Below are positions 53,810 to 63,562 of a stretch of 64,000 bases of DNA, piece by piece (position 1 is the stretch's first letter; every line of letters begins with the position of its first letter). The stretch is taken from contig NCEB01000010.1 of NCBI GenBank assembly GCA_002280475.1, positions 1 to 64,000 on the forward strand, written 5' to 3'. The stretch comes from Brevundimonas subvibrioides. GTDB taxonomy: Bacteria > Pseudomonadota > Alphaproteobacteria > Caulobacterales > Caulobacteraceae. Under the pieces are notes generated by a model. That model was not told the origin of the DNA, made no database searches, and saw only the letters and a list, made by a program, of their open reading frames with translations. The translations under genes were made by a program, and so were the position numbers.

Positions 53810-55222
53810 GTGGGGAGGCCAGAGAAAGCAAGGGACCGCGACCCGGTCGCGTTCCCCGAACGCGCCGCGCGACTGAGCCTGACCGCGGGTCAACTAGGTC
53901 TGGGGCTGCTGATCGTGTTCGGCCTCGCAGCGGCCTGGTGGGCGGATGCGGACCTGACGCTGGTCCTGATCATTTTCGCGATCCAGATCGGGTTCCTGCT
54001 GTCGGCGGGCTGGCGCGCCATGCTGCTGGCCGCCAGTCTTCCCGGGATCGACCGCCCTCTGCCGAGCTCCGACCTGCCCCGCTACACGGTTCTGGTCGCC
54101 CTGTTCGACGAGGCGGAGGTCCTGCCCCAGCTCGTCGAGCGCCTGTCGCAGATCGATTATCCCGAGGATCGGCTGGAGGGGTTCCTGATCCTGGAAGTCG
54201 ATGACCACGAGACCCTGTCGGCGGCCCATGACCTTTGTTTCCCGCCCTGGCTGAGCGTCCTGGTGGCTCCGGCCGGCCAGCCCCGGACGAAGCCCCGCGC
54301 CCTGAATGTCGGCCTCGCGCAGGCCCGGGGCGAGCTGTTGACTGTCTATGACGCCGAGGACGATCCGGATCCTCTGCAACTGCGCGAGGCAGCCGCCAGG
54401 TTCGCGAATGACCAGGAGGGGGACCTGTGGGCCCTTCAGGCTCCGCTACGGATCCGCACCCCTCTGCGTAGCGACAGCCCCTTCCTCGATCGCCAGTTCG
54501 CCATCGAGTACGCCTCCCTGTTTGAAGTGACCCTGCCCGGGCTCGCACGGCTGGGCCTGCCCTTCCCGATGGGGGGAACCAGCAACCATTTCCGCGTCGA
54601 CGCCCTGCGCGCCGTCGGCGGGTGGGACGCTCACAATGTCACCGAAGACGCCGATCTCGGCTTCCGGCTCTGGCGCGCGGGAGGGCGGCTGGGCGTCATG
54701 AGCCGTCCGACCTACGAGCCGCCACCCGGGGGGCTGGAGCACTGGCTTCCTCAGCGGACCCGATGGCTGAAGGGCTTCATGCAGACCTGGGGCGTACACA
54801 CCCGGGACGTTCGCGGGCTGGGCTGGAGAGGCGGCCTTTCCCTGACCATGACGCTGGGTGCCGCCATCGCCGCGGCGGCGGTCCATGCCCTGTCGCTGGC
54901 CTGGTTGATCGCGACGCTCGCCATCGCCCTGGCGGCCGGCCTGGTACCGGAGACCCCGCTCTTCGCCATGACCGTGCTGGCGACGGGCGCCATCGCCGCC
55001 TCGGTGAACGCCGCGATCGGCTGTCGTCGGGCCAGCCTGCCTTACACGCTCGGCGACCTGCTGTCGGCCCCGGCCTACTGGTCCCTGCTGACCCTGGCCT
55101 TTCTGCACGCGGTCTGGCGGTTGGTGCGCGAGCCCTTCGCCTGGGACAAGACGGTCCATTTCGCCGATCCGACCGCCGAGGTCGCGGCCGCCTCCGCCCC
55201 CGCTGGACGCGAGGCCGCCTGA
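53810..55222 (+). CDS. membrane glycosyltransferase, GT2 family
   Basis: Processive-type GT2 enzyme. Two N-terminal spans (about 24-70), a cytoplasmic catalytic domain with YTVLVALFDEAEVL, LEVDDHET, YDAEDDPDP (DxD-like), TEDADLGFRLW and the QxxRW motif QRTRW, then four C-terminal spans. The family makes beta-linked polysaccharide for export; the product here is unknown and no BcsB- or export-like partner is adjacent. 470 residues from GTG 53810. Confidence 0.87.
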   Translation: MGRPEKARDRDPVAFPERAARLSLTAGQLGLGLLIVFGLAAAWWADADLTLVLIIFAIQIGFLLSAGWRAMLLAASLPGIDRPLPSSDLPRYTVLVALFDEAEVLPQLVERLSQIDYPEDRLEGFLILEVDDHETLSAAHDLCFPPWLSVLVAPAGQPRTKPRALNVGLAQARGELLTVYDAEDDPDPLQLREAAARFANDQEGDLWALQAPLRIRTPLRSDSPFLDRQFAIEYASLFEVTLPGLARLGLPFPMGGTSNHFRVDALRAVGGWDAHNVTEDADLGFRLWRAGGRLGVMSRPTYEPPPGGLEHWLPQRTRWLKGFMQTWGVHTRDVRGLGWRGGLSLTMTLGAAIAAAAVHALSLAWLIATLAIALAAGLVPETPLFAMTVLATGAIAASVNAAIGCRRASLPYTLGDLLSAPAYWSLLTLAFLHAVWRLVREPFAWDKTVHFADPTAEVAAASAPAGREAA

Positions 55223-55228
55223 CAGCCT

Positions 55229-56131
55229 ATGGCCTCGTCGATGCCGCCCGTCCTGTCGCCAGCCCCCGAAACCCTGGTCACCCGCGCCTGGCCCGATTAC
55301 GCCCTGCTGGACAGTGGGGCGGGGCGCAAACTCGAACGCTATGGTCTCCACACCGTGGTCCGACCCGAGCCCCAATGCTGGTGGAGCCCGCGCGATCCGC
55401 AGGCCTTCGATCAGGCGGACGCCACCTTCGACCCTGACGACGAGGACGAGGCCGGGCGCTGGCGTTTCAGAGGCAAGCCGGTCGAGACCTTTCCGCTGGC
55501 CTGGCGCGACGTCCGCTTCACCGGCCGCTTCACCCCGTTCCGGCACCTGGCCTTCTTTCCCGAGCAGGCGGCCAACTGGGACTGGCTAAACGGTCGGATC
55601 CGCCGACTGGAACGGCCGCGTATCCTGAACCTGTTCGGCTACACGGGCGTGGCCAGCCTTGCCTGCGCGGCGGCGGGCGCCGAAGTCACCCACGTCGATG
55701 CGTCCAAGAAGTCGGTCGCCTGGGCCCGCGAGAACGCCGAGCTTTCGGGCCTGTCGAACCGTCCGATCCGCTGGATCGTGGAGGACGCGCGCAAATACGT
55801 CGCCCGCGAGGTTCGCCGGGGATCGAAGTATCACGGCATCATCCTGGACCCGCCGAAATACGGGCGCGGACCGACCGGCGAGGTATGGCGGCTGTTCGAG
55901 GATATGCCGGTCCTGCTCAAGGACTGCGCGGCCCTGCTGGCCGAGGACGCCGACTTCCTGCTGCTGAACGCCTATGCGGCGCGCATTTCGGGGCTGTCTC
56001 TGGCCCACCTGATGAAGGAGGCCACGGCGACACGCGGCGGACACATCGACTGGGGCGAACTGGCCTTGTCCGAAGACGGCCCGGACGCCCGCGCCATCGG
56101 CCTCAGCTTCTTCGCGCGGTGGTCGGCATGA
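55229..56131 (+). CDS. class I SAM-dependent methyltransferase, RlmI/K-like
   Basis: Rossmann-fold methyltransferase of the type acting on 23S rRNA cytosine or guanine. NLFGYTGVASLACAAAGA is the SAM loop, THVDASKKSVAWARENA follows, and ILDPPKYGRG is the DPPK catalytic motif. No PUA domain; 300 residues. Its stop overlaps the next gene (ATGA), also an RNA methyltransferase. Confidence 0.87.
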   Translation: MASSMPPVLSPAPETLVTRAWPDYALLDSGAGRKLERYGLHTVVRPEPQCWWSPRDPQAFDQADATFDPDDEDEAGRWRFRGKPVETFPLAWRDVRFTGRFTPFRHLAFFPEQAANWDWLNGRIRRLERPRILNLFGYTGVASLACAAAGAEVTHVDASKKSVAWARENAELSGLSNRPIRWIVEDARKYVAREVRRGSKYHGIILDPPKYGRGPTGEVWRLFEDMPVLLKDCAALLAEDADFLLLNAYAARISGLSLAHLMKEATATRGGHIDWGELALSEDGPDARAIGLSFFARWSA

Positions 56132-56934
56132 CCGATGGCCGCCTGATCACCTCCCTGACGAACGAGACGGTCAAGGCCGTCCGCGCCCTGCACATGCGCA
56201 AGGAGCGCGAGGCCACAGGCCTGTTCCTGGCCGAAGGGCTGAAGTTCATCGGCGAGGCCCTGGATCAGGGTCGGACGCCCAAGACACTGCTGGTCGGCAT
56301 GGAGGCGCGGCCCCACCCGCTGCTGGACCGCGCGAAGGCGGAGACCTGGCAGGCCGGCGGCGAGGTGGTGACCGTGACCCACCCGATCCTCGAAAAGATC
56401 AGCCGCCGCGAGAATCCGCAGACGGTGCTGGGCGTGTTCGAGCAGGCCTTTACACCCCTGGCGGGCATCCGGCCGGAAGCCGCCCCTTGCTGGATCGCGC
56501 TGGAACAGGTGCGCGACCCCGGGAACCTGGGCACCATCATTCGCACGGTAGACAGCGCCGGGTGCGGCGGCGTGATCCTGATCGGCGACTGTGTCGATCC
56601 CTTCTCGGTCGAGGCTGTCAGGGCGACCATGGGCTCGGTCTTCGCCGTCGCGATCGCGCGCGCCACGACTGCCGACTTCCTGGCCTGGCGCGAGACATGG
56701 CCCGGGTCCGTGGTTGGCACCCGCCTGGACGCCACGAGCGGCTATCGCGAGGCGGCCTACGCTCCGCCGACGCTGATCCTGATGGGCAATGAGCAGGCCG
56801 GGCTGACCGACGCCCTGGCGGCAGCGTGCGACGTCAATGTGAAGATCCCCATGCGCGGACGCGCCGACAGCCTCAATCTGGCGGTGGCGACGGGCGTCAT
56901 GGCCTATGCCGTGACAGACGCCCTCGCGAGGTGA
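56128..56934 (+). CDS. TrmH/SpoU-family RNA 2'-O-methyltransferase
   Basis: SPOUT methyltransferase with an N-terminal substrate-binding domain (about 1-105) and a knotted catalytic domain: LEQVRDPGNLGTIIRTVDSAG, then ILMGNEQAGL and IPMRGRADSLNLAVATGVMAYA. 268 residues, complete; translationally coupled to the upstream methyltransferase. Target may be rRNA or tRNA. Confidence 0.9.
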   Translation: MTDGRLITSLTNETVKAVRALHMRKEREATGLFLAEGLKFIGEALDQGRTPKTLLVGMEARPHPLLDRAKAETWQAGGEVVTVTHPILEKISRRENPQTVLGVFEQAFTPLAGIRPEAAPCWIALEQVRDPGNLGTIIRTVDSAGCGGVILIGDCVDPFSVEAVRATMGSVFAVAIARATTADFLAWRETWPGSVVGTRLDATSGYREAAYAPPTLILMGNEQAGLTDALAAACDVNVKIPMRGRADSLNLAVATGVMAYAVTDALAR

Positions 56935-56993
56935 CGGCAACCGCCACCGGCCGGGTTCGTTAGGTCTGCTCCCCTAACGATCGGAGAGACCAG

Positions 56994-57392
56994 ATGAAAC
57001 TTCCCAAAGGCACGCTCGTGGCTGTGGTCGATGGCGAGAAGCTGGCGCTGTTCGAGAACATCGGCCAGCAGGAAGTCACGCTTAGCGCCAGACCCGCCCC
57101 CGCCATCGAGGATCGCGCGTCAGGAGCCGCCGGCCGGATTTCCAGCGAGGCCAACCCCGACAACGACACCCAAGCCGAAGACGGCTTCGCCATGGGCGTG
57201 GCGGATGTGCTGAACAAATGGGTTCTGACCAACAAGATGGACAATCTGCTGGTCATCGCGGCCCCCAAGACCCTGGGGCAACTGCGCAAGGGCTGGCACA
57301 AGGAGACCGAGGGCAAGCTGGTCGGAGAGATCGCCAAGGACCTGACCGGCCACTCCACCGACGCCATCGCCGCCGCGATCGAAAAGGCCTGA
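56994..57392 (+). CDS. host attachment family protein
   Basis: A 132-residue protein of the host-attachment family, named after an Agrobacterium protein. LVAVVDGEKLALFENIG opens it, FAMGVADVLNKWV and LLVIAAPKTLGQLRK follow; the fold resembles a release-factor/Pelota-like domain in related families (established only by analogy). Role unknown. Ends 3 bp from the convergent hrpB. Confidence 0.82.
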   Translation: MKLPKGTLVAVVDGEKLALFENIGQQEVTLSARPAPAIEDRASGAAGRISSEANPDNDTQAEDGFAMGVADVLNKWVLTNKMDNLLVIAAPKTLGQLRKGWHKETEGKLVGEIAKDLTGHSTDAIAAAIEKA

Positions 57393-57395
57393 GCC

Positions 57396-59825
57396 TCAGG
57401 TCCCGCGTGGCTTCGCCCGGGTGGTCGCCTCGGCCTCGGCCGGGTTCTCGGGCCAGGGATGGCGGGGGTAGCGCCCTCGCATCTCGGCCCGGACCGCTGC
57501 CCAGGACCCCTTCCAGAAACCGGGAAGGTCAGCGGTCACCTGTATGGGCCGACGCGCGGGAGACAGAAGGGCCAGGGTCAGTGGAACGCGCCCCCCCGCG
57601 ATCATCGGATGGGTCGTGACGCCGAACAGCTCCTGCACCCTGATCTCCACCCGCGGGCCGCCCTCGGCCGTGTAGTCGATCGCAGCCGACCCCAGCGGGG
57701 TAATGAGCCTGGCCGGGGCCAGGTCCTCTAGCAGTCTTTGGCGATCCCACGGGATCAGACAGCGGAGCGCCTGTTCGAGCGCATGGTCGTCGATCCGGTC
57801 CAGCGACTGGACCCCGTCGAGCAAAGGCCACAACCAGCGCTCGGCCTGGGCGATCAGGGCCGGATCGGAGACGTCTGGCCAACTCGGGTCGATCGCATGA
57901 AGGAAGGCCAGGCGCGCGCGCAGGCCTGCCGCCCTCTCGCCCCAGCGCAGCCCGTCCAGCCCGATTTCGACGACCTCGGCTCTCAGCAGGGCGACAAGCT
58001 CGCCTCGATCGGGCGTGCCCACCACCCGGTCCTCGACGACGATCGCGCCCAGCCGGCGTGCCTCGCGCATCACCCTCCTGCCCGAAGGCTCGCGGCTCAG
58101 GCGGCGCTCCGTCGTCATCATCGGTTCCAGCGTCGCGGGGTCCAGAGTGGCCGCAAGCCGGATGCTATCCCTCGCCTCCCCTCCGCCCAGGTCGGCGACG
58201 GCCAGCCAGGGCTCGGCTGCCAGAGGGTCGGTCGGATCGAGGAACGCGCCGCGCCCGGAGGCCAGAAGATACTCCCCGGGCTTGCCCCGAGCCTTGGCGA
58301 CTCGTTCAGGAAAGGCGGCCGCGATCAGGGTCCCCGGCGTGATCTCGTCCGACGCTTTCGCCGACCGTCCACCCGCCCTCGCCCACCGCTCGACAAGCTT
58401 GCGTGCGTCGGCGGCGCGGGATGAGCGGTCGCGGTCAAGGCCACGCAGTCGTTCGCCCAGATCGACGTCGCGGCCGCCGAGGCCCGGTTCGCTCAGGATC
58501 GCGGCAATCTTCGCGCCCAGCATCCCGTCGCCGCCATGCGCCGCCCGGGCCACCAGATGCGCCAGCCGAGGTGCCAACGGCAGACCAGCGAGGTGGCGGC
58601 CGTGGGCGGTCAGGCCACCGGCGTCATCCAGAGCGCCGAGCCGGGTCAGCACGCCCCTCGCCTCCACGAACGCTCCCGCCGGCGGCGGATCGAGCAGTGC
58701 GAGTCCGTCGGCAGAACGCGCGCCCCATCGCGCCAGATCGAGGGCCAGGCCCGTCAGGTCGGCCTCCAGGATCTCCGGTCGCTGATGAGCAACCAGACCC
58801 CGTGTCGCCTCCTCGTCCCATAGGCGGTAGCAAACGCCCGGCTCGGTTCGCCCCGCCCGGCCCCGGCGCTGTTCCGCCGAAGACCGGCTGACGCGAACGG
58901 TGACCAGCCGCGTCAGCCCGCTGGACGGTTCGAATCGCGGCACTCTGGACAGGCCTGCGTCGATCACCACGCGCACACCCTCGATCGTCAGACTGGTCTC
59001 GGCGACCGAGGTGGCCAGAACCAGTTTTCGCCTCCCTGCCGGAGAACGCTCGATCGCGCGGTCCTGCTCGGCCTTGTCGAGCGCACCGTACAGCGGGACC
59101 ACATCGACGTTGGCATCCCTCAGGCGGTCCCGGACCAGCCCGGCGACCCGGTGAATCTCCCCCTGACCGGGCAGGAAGCCGAGGATCGAACCGGTCTCGT
59201 CTCTCAGCGCGGCCAGGCAGGCTCTGGCCATCGCCTCCTCCAGCCGCTCCACCGGATTCCGCCCGACGTAGATTGTCTCGACCGGATAGGCTCGCCCCTC
59301 TGCCTGGACGACAGGCGCGCCGCCCAGCAGCCGCGACACGCCCTCCATGTCCAGGGTTGCCGACATCACGATCAGCTTCAGGTCCTCTCGCAGCAGTGCT
59401 TGGCTGTCGCGCGCAAGGGCCAGACCGAGGTCAGCGTCCAGACTGCGTTCGTGGAACTCGTCGAACAGGACCGCGCTGACCCCTTCGAGCGCCGGATCGT
59501 CGAGGATCAGGCGGGTGAAGACACCTTCCGTGATGACCTCGATCCGCGTGCCGGGACCGATCCTGCTGGCCAGACGAGTTCGGTAGCCGACGGTCTGGCC
59601 GGGGGTCTCCCCCAGCATGGCCGCCATCCGCTCGGCCGCCGCGCGCGCCGCCAGCCGCCTTGGTTCCAGCACCAGGATGCGCCCCTGGATCAGCCCATCG
59701 GCCTGCAGCAGGGCCAGCGGCACGACCGTGGTCTTGCCGGCTCCGGGGGGTGCCGCGAGCACCACCGCAGGGTTCTGGCGCACAGCGGCAATCAGATCGT
59801 CCAGGACGGCGTGAATGGGCAACAT
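57396..59825 (-). CDS. hrpB: ATP-dependent helicase HrpB
   Basis: DEAH-box RNA helicase. Walker A APPGAGKTTVV, the DEAH motif is DEFH in VLFDEFHERSL, SAT in VMSATLD, and motif VI QRRGRAGRTEPGVCYRLW; C-terminal HrpB-specific domains follow. 809 residues from ATG 59825, complete. DEFH is normal for HrpB. Cellular substrate unknown in most bacteria. Confidence 0.93.
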   Translation of the reverse strand: MLPIHAVLDDLIAAVRQNPAVVLAAPPGAGKTTVVPLALLQADGLIQGRILVLEPRRLAARAAAERMAAMLGETPGQTVGYRTRLASRIGPGTRIEVITEGVFTRLILDDPALEGVSAVLFDEFHERSLDADLGLALARDSQALLREDLKLIVMSATLDMEGVSRLLGGAPVVQAEGRAYPVETIYVGRNPVERLEEAMARACLAALRDETGSILGFLPGQGEIHRVAGLVRDRLRDANVDVVPLYGALDKAEQDRAIERSPAGRRKLVLATSVAETSLTIEGVRVVIDAGLSRVPRFEPSSGLTRLVTVRVSRSSAEQRRGRAGRTEPGVCYRLWDEEATRGLVAHQRPEILEADLTGLALDLARWGARSADGLALLDPPPAGAFVEARGVLTRLGALDDAGGLTAHGRHLAGLPLAPRLAHLVARAAHGGDGMLGAKIAAILSEPGLGGRDVDLGERLRGLDRDRSSRAADARKLVERWARAGGRSAKASDEITPGTLIAAAFPERVAKARGKPGEYLLASGRGAFLDPTDPLAAEPWLAVADLGGGEARDSIRLAATLDPATLEPMMTTERRLSREPSGRRVMREARRLGAIVVEDRVVGTPDRGELVALLRAEVVEIGLDGLRWGERAAGLRARLAFLHAIDPSWPDVSDPALIAQAERWLWPLLDGVQSLDRIDDHALEQALRCLIPWDRQRLLEDLAPARLITPLGSAAIDYTAEGGPRVEIRVQELFGVTTHPMIAGGRVPLTLALLSPARRPIQVTADLPGFWKGSWAAVRAEMRGRYPRHPWPENPAEAEATTRAKPRGT

Positions 59826-60028
59826 GACTGCTTCCGTTAGCGTCCCGCTCGCTCCGGTCCAGCGATTCTGCGCCTGGAGAGCCACGATCCCGGTCACGAA
59901 AGCGTCTCCGGGCCTTCACGGATCGGAAACCGCGTTGCCAGTGGCGGCGCGTCTCGCTAGCGTCCGGCCCGGAAGGCGGCCCCGGGGAGGGATCGCCGTG
60001 TTTTGTTTGCATCGAGGGGGCGTGACGT

Positions 60029-61693
60029 ATGTCCGCAGATGGCCTTAGGCCCAAGGGGAACCGACTGTTCCTCAAGAAATCCGTGACCCAGATCCAGAAG
60101 GAAGCCGCCAAGAGCGAGCTGAAGCGGACCCTCGGGCCACTCAACCTCATGTCGCTGGGCATCGGCGCCATTATCGGCGCGGGCATCTTCGTCCTGACCG
60201 GACAGGTCGCCGCCGCCCACACGGGCCCGGCAATCATGCTGTCCTTCGTGGTCGCGGGCGTCGCCTGCGGCCTGGCGGGCCTGTGCTACGCCGAACTGGC
60301 CTCGACCATGCCGGTCTCCGGATCGGCCTACACCTACGCCTATGGCACTCTGGGCGAGGTGTTCGCCTGGATCATGGGCTGGCTGCTGGTGCTGGAATAC
60401 GGCGTCGCGGCCTCGACCGTCGCGGTCGGCTGGTCCGGCTATGTGGTCTCGATTCTGACCGACTTCGGCATATCCGGAAGCCTGTTCCCGACCATAGCCT
60501 ATCCCGGCGGAGAGGGCCCCCAGTGGGCCACGCCGCTGGTGCAGGCCGTGATCGGCGAGGGTGGCAGCTCCTTCCCGCTGACGGGCACCTTCAACCTGGT
60601 GGCCGCCATCGGCATCGCCTCGGTCTGCGCCCTGCTGGTCCTGGGTGTGTCGGAATCGGCCAACATCAACAACGCCATCGTGGTTATCAAGATCATCGTT
60701 CTGCTGACCTTCATCGCGGTGGGCATCGGCTATGTGAACCCGGCCAACTGGGTGCCCTTCATCCCGCCGACCCCCGAGGGCGGCACCTGGGACCAGTTTG
60801 GCACCGGCGGCATCTTCCGCGGCGCGGCCATCATCTTCTTCGCCTACGTCGGCTTCGAAGCGGTTTCGACCGCCGCCGCTGAGGCCAAGAACCCGTCCAA
60901 GGACGTCCCCGTCGGCATCCTGGGTGCCCTGTTCGTCTGCACCCTGATCTACATGGCCGTCGCGGCCGTGATGACCGGCGTGGTGCCCTATCTGGAGCTG
61001 GCCAGCCCCGCGCCGGTCGCCGTTGCGATCGACCGCATGGGTCTGGAATGGGCAGATGTGCCGCTGGCGGCAGCGCCGGGCGGCCAGCTGAACCTGATCG
61101 CCTTCCTGATCAAGATCGGCGCCATCACCGGCTTGTCGTCCGTCATGCTGGTGCTCTGCTACGGTCAGACGCGCATCTTCTACACCATGGCCCGCGATGG
61201 CCTGCTGCCCCGCGCCTTCTCCATCATCCACCCCAACTTCCGCACGCCCTGGATCGGTACGATCCTGCTCGGCATCATGATCGCGGTGGCGGCTTCGTTC
61301 CTGCCCATCTCGATCCTCGGCGATCTCGTGTCGCTCGGCACGGCCACGGCCTTCTCGATCGTGTGCCTGTCGGTGATCATGCTGCGCATCAAGCACCCGG
61401 ACATGCCGCGTCCGTTCCGGGTTCCGGGCGGCATCGCCACGGCGGTCGCGGGCATCATCGCCTGCCTGGCGCTCGCCGGCTTCAACTTCGCGCCGATGAT
61501 CGCGAACTTCCAGAACGGCAACCCGCTGCCGCTGACCATCCTGGCCATCTACGCGGCGGTCGGCGCGGTCATCTACGCCATCTACGGTTTCTGGAACTCC
61601 AAGCTGGCCAAGGGCATCGACATCACCGAGGAGACCACCATCTCCTCGCCGGCCGAAGCCATGGGCCGGGGCGTCGACAACCAGAAGGACTGA
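60029..61693 (+). CDS. APC-family amino-acid permease
   Basis: Cationic amino-acid transporter-like permease with about 14 hydrophobic spans. SLGIGAIIGAGIFVLTG is the substrate-binding first span, and FFAYVGFEAVSTAAAEAKNPSKDVP the sixth-span region typical of the CAT group. 554 residues; ribosome site GAGGGGGCG before ATG 60029. Substrate not determinable. Confidence 0.9.
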   Translation: MSADGLRPKGNRLFLKKSVTQIQKEAAKSELKRTLGPLNLMSLGIGAIIGAGIFVLTGQVAAAHTGPAIMLSFVVAGVACGLAGLCYAELASTMPVSGSAYTYAYGTLGEVFAWIMGWLLVLEYGVAASTVAVGWSGYVVSILTDFGISGSLFPTIAYPGGEGPQWATPLVQAVIGEGGSSFPLTGTFNLVAAIGIASVCALLVLGVSESANINNAIVVIKIIVLLTFIAVGIGYVNPANWVPFIPPTPEGGTWDQFGTGGIFRGAAIIFFAYVGFEAVSTAAAEAKNPSKDVPVGILGALFVCTLIYMAVAAVMTGVVPYLELASPAPVAVAIDRMGLEWADVPLAAAPGGQLNLIAFLIKIGAITGLSSVMLVLCYGQTRIFYTMARDGLLPRAFSIIHPNFRTPWIGTILLGIMIAVAASFLPISILGDLVSLGTATAFSIVCLSVIMLRIKHPDMPRPFRVPGGIATAVAGIIACLALAGFNFAPMIANFQNGNPLPLTILAIYAAVGAVIYAIYGFWNSKLAKGIDITEETTISSPAEAMGRGVDNQKD

Positions 61694-61716
61694 TCCGCGA
61701 AGGACGGTCCATTGAT

Positions 61717-61745
61717 CGGGCCCGGGAGCGATCCCGGGCCCGTTT
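61717..61745 (+). terminator. terminator after the permease
   Basis: CGGGCCCGGGA-GCGA-TCCCGGGCCCG followed by TTT: an 11-bp GC stem 24 bp after the permease stop. Confidence 0.85.
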
Positions 61746-61771
61746 CAATTCTCCCCGGCATGGAACGGCCT

Positions 61772-62341
61772 ATGTGCAACGCCTATGCGATGAAGATCCC
61801 GCCCTCGGCCCTGGTGCAGGCCTTTCACCAGTTCCGCATTTCGCTGGTGTTTCCCGAAGGCACGCCGAACGCGGAACCCACGGACATGGTGCGCCCCACG
61901 GATCCGGCCCCGGTGATCCGGGCCGGCGCGGACGGTACCGCGACCCTGACCATGGCTCGATGGGGCCTGCCGCCGTCGGCCCCGAAGCGGCCGCTGCTGA
62001 TCAACATGCGCACCGAGGGTCGCCGCTTCGACCAGGGACGCGCCCTGATCCCGGCCAGCTGGTTCCATGAGTATACGGGGACCCGATACCCCAAGACGAA
62101 GTGGACGCTCCAACCGATCGATCAAGACTTCGTCCTGTTCGCCGGCCTGGTGCGCCCGACGCCCGTCGGTGAACGGTTCACCCTGCTGACCGTGGACGCC
62201 GGATCGGACGTGCAGCCCATCCATGCCCGCCAGCCCGCGATCGTTTCGCCCACGGACTGGGGGGCGTGGCTGACCCAGGGCATCAGGCTGGCGCCGTCGG
62301 CGGCCGGCACGCTCAAGGTCTTTCAGACACCGAGCTCCTAG
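61772..62341 (+). CDS. SRAP-domain protein (YedK/HMCES-like)
   Basis: Protein that forms a covalent thiazolidine link with abasic sites in single-stranded DNA through Cys2. ATG 61772 puts Cys at position 2 (MCNAYAMK instead of the common MCGRY). The Asn of INMRTE, Glu of WFHEYTG and His of QPIHARQP correspond to the other active-site residues. 189 residues, shorter than YedK. Confidence 0.85.
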   Translation: MCNAYAMKIPPSALVQAFHQFRISLVFPEGTPNAEPTDMVRPTDPAPVIRAGADGTATLTMARWGLPPSAPKRPLLINMRTEGRRFDQGRALIPASWFHEYTGTRYPKTKWTLQPIDQDFVLFAGLVRPTPVGERFTLLTVDAGSDVQPIHARQPAIVSPTDWGAWLTQGIRLAPSAAGTLKVFQTPSS

Positions 62342-62351
62342 GGCCCGGATT

Positions 62352-62436
62352 TGGTGCGGATGAGAGGACTCGAACCTCCACACCTTGCGATGCCAGAACC
62401 TAAATCTGGTGCGTCTACCAGTTCCGCCACATCCGC
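62352..62436 (-). tRNA. tRNA-Leu (anticodon UAG)
   Basis: Acceptor stem GCGGATG/CATCCGC, anticodon arm CCAGA-TTTAGGT-TCTGG with anticodon TAG, long variable arm typical of leucine tRNAs, T arm with GGTTCGAGTCC, and encoded CCA. Reads CUA and probably other CUN codons. Confidence 0.95.
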
Positions 62437-62545
62437 GTGGCGGGCGGTTTAGGGGTTCCGCAGAGCGACGGCAACCGCCGTGCGAGAAAGGTCGCCTTAA
62501 CCCTGATCGCGCCATGGTCCGGCATTCGTCGCCGGGGTTCAGTCC

Positions 62546-63451
62546 ATGTCGTCCATGAGCGATCGTCCGATCCTCATCAAGAAGGTCAAGAAGGTCTCCG
62601 GCGGCGGCCACCATGGTGGCGCGTGGAAGGTGGCCTATGCCGACTTCGTCACGGCGATGATGGCCTTCTTCCTGCTGATGTGGCTGATCAACACGACCGA
62701 TCCGGAACAGAAGCGCGGCATCGCGGAATACTTCGCCCCCGCCAGCGTCAGCCAGACCACCTCGGGATCTGGCGGCATCCTGGGGGGCACCTCGCTCGGC
62801 GAGGACGGCGCCAAGAGCGCGGGATCGATGTCCGTCCTGGAACAGCAGGCTCCTGAAGCGCCCCAGGACGCGCCCGAGGAGGCAGGCCCCAGCGCCAATC
62901 TGGCGGCGGCGTCCGAGTCTGAACTGCGCGAGGAGATCGCCGCGCGCGAAGCCGCCGAGTTCGCCTCCGCCGCCGAATCGCTGCGCCAGGCCATGCAGCG
63001 CCTGCCCGAGCTGGCCGAACTGTCGAAGCAGCTGATCATCGACCAGACGCCCGAGGGCCTGCGCATCCAGCTGGTCGATCAGGAGGGCCGCTCGATGTTC
63101 GATCAGAACTCGGCGCGCCCCAACGCTCGCGCCCAGGTCCTGTTGCGAGCCATCTCCGGCGTCATCAACCGCCTGCCCAACCGCATCGCCATTTCCGGCC
63201 ATACGTCTGCGGTCGCAGGATCGGGCCGCGCCTCCAGTCCCGGCGACTGGCCTCTTTCGGCCCAGCGGGCCGATGCCTCACGCCAGATTCTGCAAGGGGC
63301 CGGCATCGATCCCGATCGGGTCTATTCCGTCGCGGGCAAGGCGGGCTCTGATCCTCTTTACCCGGATGACCCGTCCCTGGCCGGCAACCGTCGGATCGCC
63401 ATCGTGCTGTTGCGCGAGGCTCCGGTCCTGCCCACCGATACGAGCCTGTGA
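62546..63451 (+). CDS. motB: flagellar stator protein MotB
   Basis: Stator subunit that anchors the proton channel to peptidoglycan. Cytoplasmic basic N-terminus, one span with the proton-binding Asp in YADFVTAMMAFFLLMWLIN, plug and linker (about 60-150), and an OmpA-like domain ending NRRIAIVLL. 301 residues. motA is not adjacent, as in Caulobacter where the two are unlinked (from memory). Confidence 0.93.
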   Translation: MSSMSDRPILIKKVKKVSGGGHHGGAWKVAYADFVTAMMAFFLLMWLINTTDPEQKRGIAEYFAPASVSQTTSGSGGILGGTSLGEDGAKSAGSMSVLEQQAPEAPQDAPEEAGPSANLAAASESELREEIAAREAAEFASAAESLRQAMQRLPELAELSKQLIIDQTPEGLRIQLVDQEGRSMFDQNSARPNARAQVLLRAISGVINRLPNRIAISGHTSAVAGSGRASSPGDWPLSAQRADASRQILQGAGIDPDRVYSVAGKAGSDPLYPDDPSLAGNRRIAIVLLREAPVLPTDTSL

Positions 63452-63562
63452 GGTTCGGGTTCTGCGAGAACCGTCTTGCGGCACGGTCGCGAATGACGCC
63501 AAATCAAGTCATGGATCAGCGACGGCCCAACTGGCGATGTATTCGAATGCGGACGGTGTGAC

